Shown here: in pieces, positions 35,080 to 47,143 of the stretch
Layout of the letters: the number at the start of each line of letters is the position of its first letter
Position numbering within the stretch: the first letter of the stretch is position 1
Source of the DNA: Calliopum simillimum
Lineage: Eukaryota; Arthropoda; Insecta; Diptera; Lauxaniidae
Length of the DNA: 64,000 bases
Direction: 5' to 3'
NCBI GenBank assembly: GCA_951812925.1
Contig: OX638371.1
Location: forward strand, 42,444,101-42,508,100
The notes under the pieces: generated by a model
What the model was told of the DNA's origin: nothing
The model's database searches: none
The model's input: only the letters and a program-made list of their open reading frames with translations
Program-made: the position numbers and the translations under genes

Positions 35080-35421
35080 TGCTCTCACATCCAGACGATT
35101 CGTATTTATTGTCAGAAAGTGATATTCCAACAACTGCACCCAAATTCCTGACCCGAGGACATTTATATAAAGTAATTGTCGGCGAAACGATTGAACTGCC
35201 TTGTAAAGTTCAGAATCTTGGATCATTTGTTTTGCTCTGGCGTAAAGGATCGTCTGTTTTAACAGCAGGCCATTTGAAAATATCAAGGGATGCAAGGTTT
35301 AAAATTGTTGGAGATTACAACTTGCAAATAAATGGTGTAAAAACACAGGATGCTGGAGATTATATATGTCAACTAGGAGACCAAGAAAATCGAGATCAAG
35401 TTCATACAGTTGAAATATTAG
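35080..35421 (+). CDS. klg: klingon-like cell adhesion protein, exon with first Ig domain
   Basis: Phase 1 on both sides (TTTTTAG acceptor at 35078-35079; GTATGT donor at 35422), 342 bp. It encodes a short acidic linker and a complete Ig domain: VGETIELPCKV (first cysteine), LLWRKGS (core tryptophan), FKIVGDYNLQINGV, and DAGDYICQLGD (second cysteine). The opening TAPKFLTRGHLYK and closing RDQVHTVEIL read like the Drosophila klingon family, GPI-linked homophilic adhesion proteins acting in photoreceptor development and memory. A signal peptide is not encoded here and must lie in an upstream exon. A close paralogue of klingon cannot be excluded. Confidence 0.85.
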
Positions 35422-38400
35422 GTATGTATGTTTGACTTATAGTAAATATGTATATACGCATATATTGTCACTTCAATACTACAACTAGGTAACTCTTATT
35501 TTTCTACCAGATTGTATACCAAAACCCAAAATGAATATCATAGGCCACTTATCCCAAAAATTACAATTTTGGAGTTACATAGTTGTGGCATTGAGAAGAC
35601 GATATACTTATATATATGAATAGAGCAAACCGTAAACGTTAAAAAACTGGTCGCCTTTTCAAAAGTGCAAACAAAAATAAATAACGACAAAATTTCAAAT
35701 ATGAACTTATAAAAATTTGAGCCGGATTCAAAGTTCGAGATAGGGGGAAATGCTTTTCATAAAAATGTATTTATTCTTTCTTTATATTGAATTTTCAAGG
35801 GTAGGTATCTTTTTCAAAATTTTCTGTGTTAATAAATTTGAGCCATAAATGAATGCCAAACGGTGTAATTTTACTATAAAGTGAGAACCATTAAAAAAGT
35901 TGTACTAGTATTACTGCTTACAATAACAGGAAATTCTTTTTTTGCAATTACCGAATGCATCTTATACAAAAAGGTTACAAAAATAAAAAAATGGTACTTG
36001 TTGGATTCAAAAACTAGGAAAAAATTTTTAAGACATTATTTTTTTTCCCCCATATTTTTGAAAAGGAGATATAATACAATGCACCTTAGGCCGAGTCAAT
36101 TTGTTCGGGAGGCAAAAAATTGGCAAAGAGTATAAAATCTACAGAAAATTCTAAAAAACTTTACCCAGGAAACCATGGGTCAGAAATCAATATCGAACCG
36201 CCAGAAATTACGTTGAAGTTTGCATGCAATACTTTAAAATACAATAAAAAAAAAAAAAAAAATTTCTGTTTGTTTCATATAAAATTTTTAAAATATTTTG
36301 ATTTTTATTTTTTTTTTGTATTGCATTGTAAAGTACTGCATCCCAACATCAACGTAATTTTCGGCGGCTCGATATTGTTTTTTGACCCATGGTTTCTTGG
36401 GCAAAGTTTTTTAGACCTTTTTTTGAACGGACACAGTAAAAACTAACTTGCTAAACTGAAACTTTTTTGGTAGTTTTTTAAAGAGTTTATGATCGGGATG
36501 TATTTGCCTTATTAGTGCAGGCAAATTAGGTAAAAACAGGTATTCATTTCCAATTTTGTTGAACATGCACCGATTTTGATCCGACAGGGCTCATTTTGTT
36601 CGTAATAAAATTTAAAACAAAACCAACACATTAGTTTTTTCCGGCCATAGGGAAATTTCGATTTCTTTGAAAAATTAATATTTTTGATATAATTCGCAAT
36701 GTTCTTCTACAGAGAATGATTAGAAGCTACTTTAAACATCTTTAAAGTGTTCAATAAGTGTAGGGTGTCCTATCAGGAGGCTGAAAAATTGGATCTGTTG
36801 ACTTAGGCCGAACATTTCGAAAACTCTCACATCTTCCTTATTGCACTAAAACCTTAATATCTTTTGGAAATTTCATTCGATTTTGCTCAACATAGGCATA
36901 AAATGTTTGCAATTATATGCGCCATTTAATAAAACTTCTAAAAAACAAATATTAAAAAAAATTATATGCCAAAAACCAAATGTTTCCTTTGAAGTTGATG
37001 TGAAAAATTTCAAAAATTTGTGAAATTTTAAACTTTTTCCTATTATAACTCAGTCAATTTTGTTCGAAGCATAATCATTGTTATACTTGTTAGAAGCGCC
37101 ATTAATCACTTTTTGTCAACGTGGAAAAATAAAATTGATCGAACTTGGCGTCATAGAAATATATTGATGTATATGAAGCTATAACCTCGAAAATATAAAT
37201 TAACGAATAACTCGGGAACAGCCGCAAGGAAAAAAAAAAATAGTTGAGTTTTTTGTGTTCAGCGACCTCAAATTAGTTTAGAAAAAATGGTTTGCAAAAT
37301 GTTACAAATATTTTTAATTTTGAGTTGTATTAACTTTTTATAGTTATTGCTTAAATAATAAACAAATCAAAAACACAAAAAAATTTTTGGTAAACTTTAC
37401 TTTTTATAGTATAAAAAACAATATCCCACACCGACCGTATAAATTCATTCAATGTAACAAGACTTCTAGGCTAAAACCCCCTGTAACGGTTTTTTCCCAT
37501 TTTTGGTGCTTAAAATGGGTATGTACGCAGTTTTCCGGGCGCCATTTTGAGTTTTTTCATTTTCCAACATCATATTTGGAATCAGCAATCTAGAGAACCC
37601 CGTGAATAGCATAACTTTCCATTTTTAAGCATTTTAGAACAGTTTTATTGAATTTATCCGATTTTGAGGGTTCACGGGGGACTAAAGAAATTTTGGGGAA
37701 AGGCCGGAAAAAACTAATATATTGGTTTTGTTTTAAATTTTATTACGAACAAAATGGGCTCTGTCGGATCAAAATCGGTGCATGTTCAACAAAATTAGAA
37801 ATGAATACCTAATTTGCCTGCACTATATACTTTTTTTAAAAATTTTAATTTTTTTAAAAGTAATAAGCATGTGAATTCTTTTTCAAGTTGCGATTTGAAA
37901 CTTTTGTGGTGGGACTAAAAATAAATCAAAATTTAGATGACATAAACTTTTCACAAAAATTTTTAAAATTTCTTATAAATAATACACTTTTTAATTAACA
38001 AATAGATATTTAAGCTATACCTACACATATATAAAAACAAAATTTTTATACAGAAATGTTCTCTGAAATCTGCACAACATTTCTATGAATAAAAATTGGA
38101 GGAATTTATCATTAGTAAAAAAGTTTCGCGTACTTAAATACCGCTACATAGGCGCCTTGCCTATGCGATTCACACATTTACGCTCGCTGCTCGTTTTAAC
38201 GTGCATTCTCAAATTCTGCATTCTGTTTTGATACGGCATGCAGCGGTGAAATGCTAAAGTCACATAGGCAAGACGCCTATGTGGCGCCACTAAAGCGTGC
38301 GTAACTTTTTTATTAATGATAAATACCTCCCATTTTATTTTCATAGAAATGTTGTGCAGATTTCAGAGAACATTTCTTTGTTTTTATTTATGTAAAGGAA

Positions 38401-38830
38401 TAGCTTAAATATTTATTTGTTTATTAAAAAGTGTATTAGTTATAAGAAATTTTAATAATTTTCATGAAAAGTTTATTTCATCTTAATTTTGAATTATTTT
38501 TAGTCCTACCACAAAAGTTTCATAATTTTTTGGTCAATATTTACAGAGGAACCGTAATTTGAAAAAAGACGTACATAAAAATTCGAATGTTTATAACTTT
38601 TAAAAAAATTTAAATTTTTTTTAAAAAAAAGTATAAAGCAATAATTCTGATCAAAAACTCTTCAAAACACCACCAAAAAAGTTTCAGCTTAACAAGTTAG
38701 TTTTTACTGTGTCCGTTTCAAAAAATTTGACCCGGCCTAATGCACATACTTTTAACTACCAGATTTTAGATAAAAAATTTATAATAATATAATTATGAAA
38801 TATATGACATTGTATTAAATTAATGCATAG
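35422..38830 (+). other. klingon-like intron containing nested palindromes
   Basis: The intron runs from the GTATGT donor to the AG at 38829-38830. Most of it is a palindromic repeat (36085-38740). The rest, 35422-36084, is AT-rich without recognised content. The open frames at 35881-36446 lie in or beside the repeat and show no domain. Confidence 0.75.
36085..38740. mobile_element. Foldback element with several nested inverted repeats
   Basis: The ends are TTAGGCCGAGTCAA (36086) and, inverted, TTAGGCCGGGTCAA (ending 38740), next to TGCAC on both sides (36080-36084 and 38741-38745), a candidate 5-bp duplication. Mirrored pairs inside: 36428-36480 with 38655-38720, 36535-36650 with 37695-37810, 36170-36240 with 36330-36407, and 37870-38160 with 38270-38590. 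No transposase is seen. It probably formed by insertion of one palindromic element into another. Confidence 0.65.
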
Positions 38831-39100
38831 TTCCTCCAACATTGAGAGCACTTCCACACAATGGCCAAGTAACAGCCAGAAAAGGCAGTACTGTGACTTT
38901 AGAATGCAAGGCATCTGGTAATCCTGTACCAACTATATATTGGTTTAAAAAAGATGTTTTTTCTGGCCCAACTCACTTGTCAGACAGTTCAACTTTGATT
39001 CTAGAAAATGTTGACCGACATCATGCAGGAGTTTATCAATGTTCAGCAGATAATGGCGTGAAGGAGCGAGTTTCAATGGACATTCAACTAACCATATTGT
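38831..39100 (+). CDS. klg: klingon-like, exon with second Ig domain
   Basis: 270 bp, phase 1 to phase 1 (AG at 38829-38830, GTAAGT donor at 39101). Spliced to the previous exon it reads VEIL-VPPTLRALP. Ig features: KGSTVTLECKASGNPVPTIYWFKKD (first cysteine and tryptophan) and HHAGVYQCSADNG (second cysteine). An Ig domain carried on one symmetrical phase-1 exon is the classic arrangement for the superfamily. Length and spacing are normal for an I-set domain. Confidence 0.88.
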
Positions 39101-39289
39101 GTAAGTAAATTATTAAAAATATAGTAGGATATAAGCTCAACGATAATTTATTCTCTATTGCCAACCAGCAATATTGGAATTGCTATGTATAAGTTGTATA
39201 TTTAAATTTTTTTAATTTTTTATTATTTAACGGGCACTTAAATTCGCGATTAGTATTCATTAGATTGACTTAAGCTCTAATTAATATAA

Positions 39290-40142
39290 TGTTAGGTTAG
39301 GTTATACAGGCATCGTCAGCAGATAAGCCGACTTCCTCTTAGACCATTCTGTTGTTCCATTGTGATTCCTCCTTTTTGATGGCTATACGGATTTTTACTC
39401 CAAACATATATGTACAATAAAATAAATAAAATTCATTCTTAAATAGGTATTCTAATTTGTATACAAGTGCATAATCTTATTTCATATTTGTAGCTAAGAT
39501 ACTGCCTGTTGTACTGCAATTTTCGTTTACTTGTCCCATTGAGATGCGTAAATGTACTTTAGGATCTTAGTCGGATCTATATCTGCAAGGTCTCGCATAT
39601 CCTGAAAAAAGAAGGAGCCAAATATTTTGCATCTGCAGGGCATTCTCAAAGATAATGCTGACTGTCTTCTTCTAAATCGCAGTCCCTACCATAGATTAGT
39701 CTATTCTATGGTCCCCACACCATCTACAAAGGTCATCAGTTTTAAACCCCTTTCGTTCTAAGTGCCTGCATAAACTACAATATTATGTCCCGTAACTACT
39801 GCCATAAATGATTTTATTTCTCTTTTATTGCACTTAAGAGCAAATTTACTGAATTTAATTTTAGTATTACCATAAATAGTTTTAGTTGATAATGAGTCGA
39901 ACTTCCCCATCTGGTCATCATTTCCAGTATCATTTTGAATGAAATTTTCTGGAGAGATATGACATTGGTGGTCTATTTTTATGACCGGATACCCAGCCGA
40001 GTTCAAAATTGAATCTGTCATTTTTAAAAGGCGATATGTGTCGCATGGCCGAAAATGTTTTTTTTTGCTTTCTTGCCGCTGTGGCGATGGCACTGGTTAG
40101 TCTATCTTTCATAAAAATACGCAGATTACGGCTTAATATCAA
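39290..40142 (-). pseudogene. 3' fragment of a LINE (RNase H / R1-I-LOA type tail)
   Basis: On the minus strand it runs from a WVSGHKN segment (the last RNase H motif is normally WVPGH) through KSFMAVVTGHN, CRWCGDH, EDSQHYLWECPADAKY and PSFFQDMRDL, matching the cysteine-rich C-terminal tail after RNase H in R1, I and LOA-type LINEs. Frameshifts and stops break it at several places. The 3' end at about 39290 is CCTAACCTAAC-like. It lies antisense in the intron between the second and third Ig exons. Confidence 0.65.
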
Positions 40143-40242
40143 TGTTAGTTAGCCCCCATCACTAAAATCACGTCGAAATAAGATTTATGAGGGTTTTTCT
40201 TAACTTTGTCACAAGTAAAAATTTTGTCACATATCCTCTTTA

Positions 40243-41593
40243 GCCCAGGAAAATAAGACATTTTCTGCGAAAAAATTCCCAGTGGAAATTTTTCACCGGA
40301 ATTGTCTTTATTTATGCATGATACACAAACTGTGAAAAGTCCATTGCAAAGTCGTGTGCGCATAAAAAGTTATTCGGGCTCAAATGTCGCTAAAATCAGT
40401 TTTTCGCAAATATCTCGCTAATGCTAACTTTTACAGAAAAATGTTGGTCTCCAATTTTGTAGCACAGGAAATTTCCTACAAAAGTACGTTAAAAGTATTT
40501 GCGTACGACTTCTAGTTTAGGAGATCACCCAATTTAAAAAGTTGTCAACAGTTATGATATGAAATACTACCTATGAGTTCATATTAAAATATCTTACTTT
40601 TAAAATTGCAATAACTCTTCAATGAGAAGTTGTACAAACAAAATTAAAATGCCGTTTGAAAGATAATTTAATTTTCTATATACCGTACAAAATTTTTTTT
40701 TTCGAACGGCTCATGACCTTAAAAATATTTTTGAATAACCGTTAAGGCTTCGAAATTACTGGTTTTTTAAGGATATCTGCGAATTGGTAAGTACACGATA
40801 AAAAGTAATAGGACCAAATTTGTAGAGAATTACAAGATCTACAAAAAATAAGCGATATGTGTACACATAGAAGTAACCGTATAGAAGATATTCCAAAAAA
40901 CCCTTAAAATTCCAAAAAACCGGTTTCTATTGAATATCTTCTATACGGTTACTTCTATGTGTACACATATCGCTTATTTTTTGTAGATCTTGTAATTCTC
41001 TACAAATTTGGTCCTATTACTTTTTATCGTAGTACTTACCAATTCGCAGATATCCTTAAAAAACCAGTAATTTCGAAGCCTTAACGGTTATTCAAGAATA
41101 TTTTTAAGGTCATGAAACGTTCGAAAAAAAAAATTTTGTATGGTATATAGAAAATTAAATTATCTTTCAAACGGCATTTTAATTTTGTTTGTAAATCTTC
41201 TCATTGAAGAGTTATTGCAATTTAAAAAGTAAGATATTTTAATATGAACTCATAGGTAGTATTTCATATCATAACTGTTAACAACTTTTTAAATTAGGTG
41301 ATCTCCTAAACTAGGAATCGTACGCAAATACTTTTAACGTACTTTTGTAGGAAATTTCCTGTGCTACAAAATTGGAGACCAACATTTTTCTGTAAAAGTT
41401 AGCATTAGCGAGATATTTGCAAAAAACTGATTTTAGCGACCTTTGAGCCTTAATAACTTTTTATGCGCACACGACTTTGCAATGGACTTTTCACAGTTTG
41501 TGTATCATGCATAAATAAAGACAATTCCGGTGAAAAATTTCCACTGGGAATTTTTTCGCACAGAAGCTCTTTTTTCGTCTTATTTTCCTGGGC
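40243..41593. mobile_element. Palindromic MITE with TA duplication
   Basis: 1,351 bp made of two roughly 670-bp inverted arms meeting near 40918. The termini are GCCCAGGAAAATAAGA and its inverse, flanked by TA (40241-40242 and 41594-41595). Arm identity is very high by eye. It would form a near-perfect hairpin if transcribed, and it is transcribed if the klingon-like intron is. It has no coding capacity; Tc1/mariner-type mobilisation is inferred from the TA. Confidence 0.88.
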
Positions 41594-41739
41594 TACTTTT
41601 AAAAATGACTGATGCAATTGTATTGTTCGTTCAGAACCTGAAGCTCTGTACGACAACGGCTGACTACCTCAGTCTGAGGTAGTTCAGCGGCATACTACAG
41701 TTTCATCATTCTGTTCAACGCTTTATTTGGTTTTTGAAA

Positions 41740-42184
41740 AATATCTTCTAAGCCATGACTTGCACGAAAAAACAAAATATACAGTTTGTTGAATACAATT
41801 TTCTATGAAAAAGTCTTTTCACAAATTTGGTACGACTGCTCGTTCAAGAGTTATTGTAACTGAAAAAGTCAAATATGTTGATATACACCTGTCTGTAGCA
41901 TTTACTTGGCACAAAATTTAAACACTTTTTAAATTAGGTTAACTCCTAAACTGCAAGTTATACGAAAACAATCTTAGTACCATTTTATAGGAAATTTATA
42001 GTTAACATTTTTCTGTAGCAGTAAACGTTAACAAAATATTTGCAAACTTTGAGCCCGAATAACTTTTTATGCGCACACGACTTCGCAATGGATTTTTCAC
42101 AGTTTGTATATCATGCATAAATAAAAAAAATTCAGGTGAAAAATTGGAATTTTTTCATAGAAAAATTCTAATTTTCCTGGGCTA
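41740..42184. repeat. Diverged partial copy of the palindromic MITE arm
   Basis: It repeats the right-arm order of 41140-41593 ('gagttattg...taa', 'ggttaactcctaaactgc', 'gcgcacacgacttcgcaatgg', 'tttcctgggc') and ends at the same TTTTCCTGGGC followed by TA at 42185-42186. It ends only about 50 bp before the exon at 42239. It is more diverged than the palindrome next to it, so it is probably an older insertion. Confidence 0.7.
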
Positions 42185-42238
42185 TTTAATTCTATTGCTG
42201 AAAACTGTAAAATTTTTATAAAATTTTGATTTTTTTAG

Positions 42239-42336
42239 CTCCTCCAGAAATAACTGTCGAAAAATCTTGGGTTCATGCTGCAGAGGGGTATGACGTGGAA
42301 TTGGTTTGTATTGTTCATGGCGATGTAAACTCTGAG
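42239..42336 (+). CDS. klg: klingon-like, exon with first half of third Ig domain
   Basis: 98 bp, entering in phase 1 (TTTTTTAG acceptor at 42231-42238) and leaving in phase 0 (GAG then GTAGAA donor at 42337). It encodes PPEITVEKSWVHAAEGYDV and ELVCIVHGDVNSE, the first strands of an Ig domain with its first cysteine. The next exon starts 68 bp on, after a typical short fly intron. Confidence 0.85.
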
Positions 42337-42404
42337 GTAGAAAATAAAAGTTTAATTAAATTATTCAATATTAAAAGATTTTCTTCTTTTATTTTGTTAT
42401 ATAG

Positions 42405-42707
42405 ATGCTTTGGTACCAGAACTCGTTTCTATTAGATCCCACTGACAGGCGATCTATGCATCCAAAAGATGAGCGATATAGTTTGATTATAAGAAATTTT
42501 CAGCAATCTGATTTTGGAAATTATAGTTGCGTTGCAGATAATGCTTTGGGAAGAACAAAAAAATACATAGAAGTTTCTGGTAGACCCGGACCAGCTGATT
42601 TTATATCACCAGCTCTAAGTGGTGCTTTAGATCACTATAATTTAACATGGACAATTGAATCAATTCCAACATTAGATGAGATAAAGCTTCTTTATAGAAG
42701 ACTTTTG
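42405..42707 (+). CDS. klg: klingon-like, exon with end of third Ig and start of FN3
   Basis: 303 bp, phase 0 to phase 0 (AG at 42403-42404, GTAAGA donor at 42708). It encodes MLWYQNSF (core tryptophan), YSLIIRNFQQSDFGNYSC (second cysteine), VADNALGR, then SGRPGPADF and LDHYNLTWTIES, the first strands of a fibronectin type III domain with its conserved tryptophan. NYS and NLT are possible N-glycosylation sites. Its first codon is ATG, but this is an internal residue, not a start. Confidence 0.88.
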
Positions 42708-43952
42708 GTAAGAATTGTTAATATTATATGAGTATAATGCATTTAGAACTTGTTCGTCGATGATATATCTAGATGTCTTGTGCTAAAAATTTGTGGAGGT
42801 TACTTTTTATATAGTATTCTTCATTCAGGATATATTTACGTTGCCCATTCGTTTATAACACATACATAAGTAGAAAGCAGTATCAGCATAACCTTCTTAG
42901 TAAGTAGATATAGTCATGTCTGTCAATCGGCCTGTGAAAAACTTCATGTGTTTTTAATTTAATTTTGAAGCTTAGACCCCCACACAACTCCTCCATAAGG
43001 TAAGGTGACTCGCAACTGTCTTCATTTCTCTACAACATATGCCCGATTCTCGTGTTTAGTTGCCTTTCACATGCTTTCACTCGGCATGGCGATTGCTCAA
43101 AATTAAATGTTCTTCGCTTCGCTGCTCATGATGGCGAATATGAAGAAGGCAATGCGCAGTTTGACAGCATCCATGAAATTTTATACTGCTATAGAGAAAT
43201 GACCAATTACGTAAAGTAAAGGAAAATGAGTTTGTAATGATTTTTTTTTTTTAAATCAGATTTTTGTAAACAATTGGAACTCAAAAAATTAAATAAATCG
43301 AAGTTTTAGTTTTGAAATCGTTCAAATCTTCTTTCTCGTCAACAAGAATTTAACTCAAAATTTTTGAGTCGAATGTTAAACACGTATTCCTGCTAAGGAC
43401 CATTTAAAATGTCGAATTGCTAATCAGATGTCCACAAGTCCAATGTCAATACAAATTATCTGATAGAAATGGAACTGGATAGATCCTACACTACGTAAAC
43501 AACTTAATCCACCAAACACAATATGGTGGCCTTATGCTCCAAAAGGAGATAAAGTATGCAAATATTAGTTAGGAAAGCTGTCGAGTAAGCAACGGCTTAA
43601 GGACATACTAAGATCAAAGTTGCTCCACTGTAATATCATAAAGCCAAATATTGGGACAAATAGCTCCGCTACTTTCAAACACACTTAGATTCGAAGCTTT
43701 AACAAATTTTGTTGAATTTCTGAAATTTATCCGTATTTATATATTTAAATATTTAGTAAAAAAACTTTGAATGCATAAAATAATTATGAAATTTAAAAGT
43801 AGGATTTGAAAAAAAAAACAAATTTTTAAGTCTTTTCGCAAATTTTTGTTTTGATTTTTGACTTTGTAATGATTTACTTTTTTTGTGTGAAACATTAACC
43901 GCTCTAGAATAGAGGAGCATGACTTATTTACTGAAAAATTATATCATTGCAG
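42708..43952 (+). other. klingon-like intron, no recognised insertion
   Basis: A 1.2-kb intron with GTAAGA donor and a GCAG acceptor at 43949-43952. About 42960-43190 is less AT-rich than the rest. I found no clear inverted repeat or coding sequence in it. Confidence 0.75.
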
Positions 43953-44123
43953 ATGAATGAAACTTATCAACATCCTGGAAAATGGCACGAGTTCCATATT
44001 AAGCCGATACCAATAAGGATTGATAATACTCATTTCATTATGTCATATGTAATTAAAAACTTGGAGCATAATGCAGTTTATGAAGCTATTGTTCAAGCTA
44101 AAAATCGTTACGGGTGGAATGAG
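43953..44123 (+). CDS. klg: klingon-like, FN3 exon
   Basis: 171 bp, phase 0 to phase 0 (acceptor GCAG, donor GTAAGT at 44124). It encodes MNETYQHPGKWHEFHIKP, then FIMSYVIKNLEHNAVYEAIV and AKNRYGWNE. The 'L..na.YE..V.A.NryG' pattern is the F and G strand region of a fibronectin III domain. With the previous exon it completes a single FN3, matching the klingon layout of three Ig plus one FN3. Confidence 0.88.
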
Positions 44124-44206
44124 GTAAGTTTTTAACGGTGATGTCCGACGCCTTACTTAGAAGCTTTCCGTATACGTATTCACTCACAGATAAGCGTTCA
44201 ACTGTG

Positions 44207-44805
44207 AGTGTCATGAAGAACGCCCCCAAAGGTCGGAAAATGAAAAAGTTTAAATGCAATATAATTTTCGATGAAAAATGCCATTAATTAGTAATACTAA
44301 AAACAAATTTGTGGGGAATTTTTTTATTTTTGGGAATTTTGACTTGGAAGTGGGTTAAAGAATTTTTGATTTTCAAATTCTATAGATCAAAAAATATCTT
44401 TAATAATGTGATTTTTATTAAAAAGCCCTAATCCAATTTTAAATCACATTGTAATTTTTTAATAAGAACTATTATCGTAGTTTGGCAACATTGTTACGGC
44501 TACTTTTACGTATTAAATAGTTGCAATGTGATTTTAAATTGGATTAAGGGTTTTTTTGATACAGATCTATAGAATTCGGAAATTGAAAATTATTTAACCA
44601 ACTTCCAAGTCAAAACTCCCAAAAATAAAAAAGTTAGGAAAATTTGAAATACAAGCTGCCCCTTAACTTGTTTTTATCATTACTAATTAAATAGTGGACA
44701 CAAAAATTTTTTTCAAGTGGAATCGTTAATCGGAAATTACGCAAATTTTTATTGCATTTAACCTTTTTTATATTTCAGACCTTCGGGGGCGTTCTAAATA
44801 ACACC
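44207..44805. mobile_element. Foldback MITE with 9-bp TSD
   Basis: 599 bp flanked by TCAACTGTG (44198-44206 and 44806-44814). The inverted ends read AGTGTCATGAAGAACGCCCC and GGTGTTATTTAGAACGCCCC, and the match continues to AAGGTC. The interior is also mirrored ('gattttgatttttaaa...' about 44360-44480 against 44500-44620). 9-bp duplications are usual for Mutator-like elements. It begins only 83 bp after the FN3 exon and leaves the donor intact. Confidence 0.85.
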
Positions 44806-44859
44806 TCAACTGTGTCAGTAGTTTTGTAGATCTGCTTCACTTGCTTGCAGCTTAGAGGC

Positions 44860-45650
44860 TGTCCATAAATTACGTCACACTTTTAGGGAAGTGGGGGGTT
44901 CACAAATTTGTGAAAAAGTGTGAAATAGGGGATCTTGGAAAGTGTGATGTCACACAATTCAAATCGAAAAAGTTTCGAAATTTTCAAGCATATTTTGTTC
45001 ACAAAAAACAAACAAGATTGTGACAAAATAGTTGACGTATTGAAAATAGAATGTGTAAATAAACCTAAAACTAAAAAAAAAATGTTCAATTAATTTTAAG
45101 GTATAAAACAAGGGTGTCATCGTTTTCAAATCACTGAGCCAAGCGCAGTCAGTGCATAATTTGCGCTTTTACAACAACTTCAAATTCCTCGAAGGACAAC
45201 AATCACAAAAACTATTTTTTGTTGTTTTTTTGGTTGCTCGCTTACAACAACAACAATATTTCAATAATTTTTTAAATTTCTGTGAACTACAACACACACG
45301 AAAAATTGTTTGTTGTTATTTTTATGCGAAACAACAAAAATAATTTTTCATAAATATTTTAATTCCGCAAAATTTTGACGAGCTCAAAAAATAACAACAA
45401 AAATTATTTCTGTGATTGTTGTACTTCTGGGAAATTTACAAAATATTGAAATATTATTGTGTTTGTAGCCGAGCTAAAATTGGCTCACTTTTGTTCTACG
45501 CTGACACCCTTGGTATAAAAGGCCAGAGTGTGATGTCACAAATAGGGGGAGGGGGGCAATGAAAATGTGACAGAGTGTGACATAGGGGAGGTGGGGGTCC
45601 GGAAATCGTGAAATTCGTGTGACCTATTTTATTACAAACCCCTTATGCAT
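44860..45650. repeat. Repeat with GTGTGAYGTCACA phrases, interrupted by a hAT MITE
   Basis: The left end is GGCTGTCCATAAATTACGTC (44861 on); the right end is 'gtgtgacctattttattacaaacccctta' (about 45620-45650), roughly its inverse. Both halves carry 'agtgtgatgtcaca' and G-rich runs. The middle is replaced by the 45109-45512 insertion. Similar 'GTCCATAAATTACGTCA' ends are common in insect repeats. Confidence 0.6.
45109..45512. mobile_element. 404-bp hAT MITE, 8-bp TSD
   Basis: Flanked by GTATAAAA (45101-45108 and 45513-45520), with ends CAAGGGTGTCA and its inverse. An 8-bp duplication with CA..TG ends points to hAT. The interior is AC-rich with many 'caacaa' and 'ttgttg' phrases and no transposase. 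Confidence 0.85.
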
Positions 45651-47143
45651 AGTATAAAAGCTTTCAATCAGCTATTATATATTGACTAAATGCGATGGTA
45701 TTCAAAGTGTTCGTTTACTTGTCGAGATTTAAAGTTTCTGTCCGAATAGCTTTCGTTTACGTACGTGTTTGAGAGGACAAAGCAAATGCAAAAAAAAAAA
45801 AAACTTTCTCCCGAATTAAGCACACTGTAATACTCCATTCTCACTTGCCTGGTTAACCAGGCTTTGGATTTCGATTAGGCATACTTTCCCACATTTTATG
45901 TTAAAGAATAATAAAAATCGGGAGATACTGATGTTTTTTATTTAATGTCAAAATTTATAAAACTTTTCAAGCATGGCTTTTGAGCTCAAATTTTCTAAAA
46001 ATCACCATTATTCGGGTATTTTATATAAACTCAAGCAAAAGTTTTTTTTAAAAGTATGTATAATAATTGTACTTTTTGACAATAAGCTATTTTATATACT
46101 TATGTATTTAAATTTAATTAAGGTCACTTCTAATTTTTACTAAATTTGAAATTGTTTGAGCAATATATTGTTGAAAATTTATTTAAGTAATGCTGAATGG
46201 CTTGGGCTCTTCGGACACAATTGGTATTTATGCAAATAAAACGAAAATTTCTTTTATTTCATAATTTTCTCGACGTTTCGCCTATGGATTTTAGGTAAAT
46301 TAACATAAAATTTGAAATAGAGCACATTATCTTTAAATTTTTTTCTATCTACATGAATATATTTTTTTGAATTTTGAAAATTGAAATGAAAAAAATTTTT
46401 TTTTATCATTTGAAAATTGAAAATTTAAGTTGCACTTAGTTGCTCCCCTTTTCAAGTTCTTACAAGTTTACGCCTCCTCCTTTTAAAAATGCAAAAACAA
46501 AATTAAACATGTTACTATTTTTTACAAAAAAAAAAAAAATGTACTTCTTATTCAAAAATGATTACGAAGTAAGTAATATTACAAAAATTATTGGGTTTTT
46601 ATAAAATAAAGTTTCCAACTTATGTTTTGAAATTTTAGAATTCAAAAACACGTATAAGATCCCGGTGACGTTTTTTTTTCTTAATTTGCGGTTGTTGTAT
46701 CTGAATCTGGCGACCAAAACACGCATATGGAGCTTATCCAGGCAGTAGTGTAATATACTTGTTTACTTTTCCAATTGAATCATAGTTTCCGAGATACTTA
46801 TCGTTGTAATCCAATCTTTTTTTATAATTTTTTGGAGAGCTTTAAAAACAGCTCAGAACTCCCATTTTTATTAAAGTTTGTAGAAATTTTTGTCTTCTAT
46901 TGAATAAACAGAATGACGATTTATGAAATAGAAGAAAAACATTTTTCCAAACTTCAGTAATAACACTGTTCAACAATTTCGAACTTTTTTTAAAACACAT
47001 TAGAAAATCCAAAAAATTCTTAAAGTAGACATTAAAAAAAAATACCCGTTTCTTGTGGTTTTTCTCCAGCACGTCACATTTTTTTTTTTAATCGATTTTT
47101 GAAGTTTTTTATCCACTGTACATGAAAAAACCAAAAATACCGC

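Noticed and set aside
42405..42731. A start codon for a separate gene at 42405
   Set aside because: The ATG follows a splice acceptor and continues an Ig domain begun in the preceding exon.
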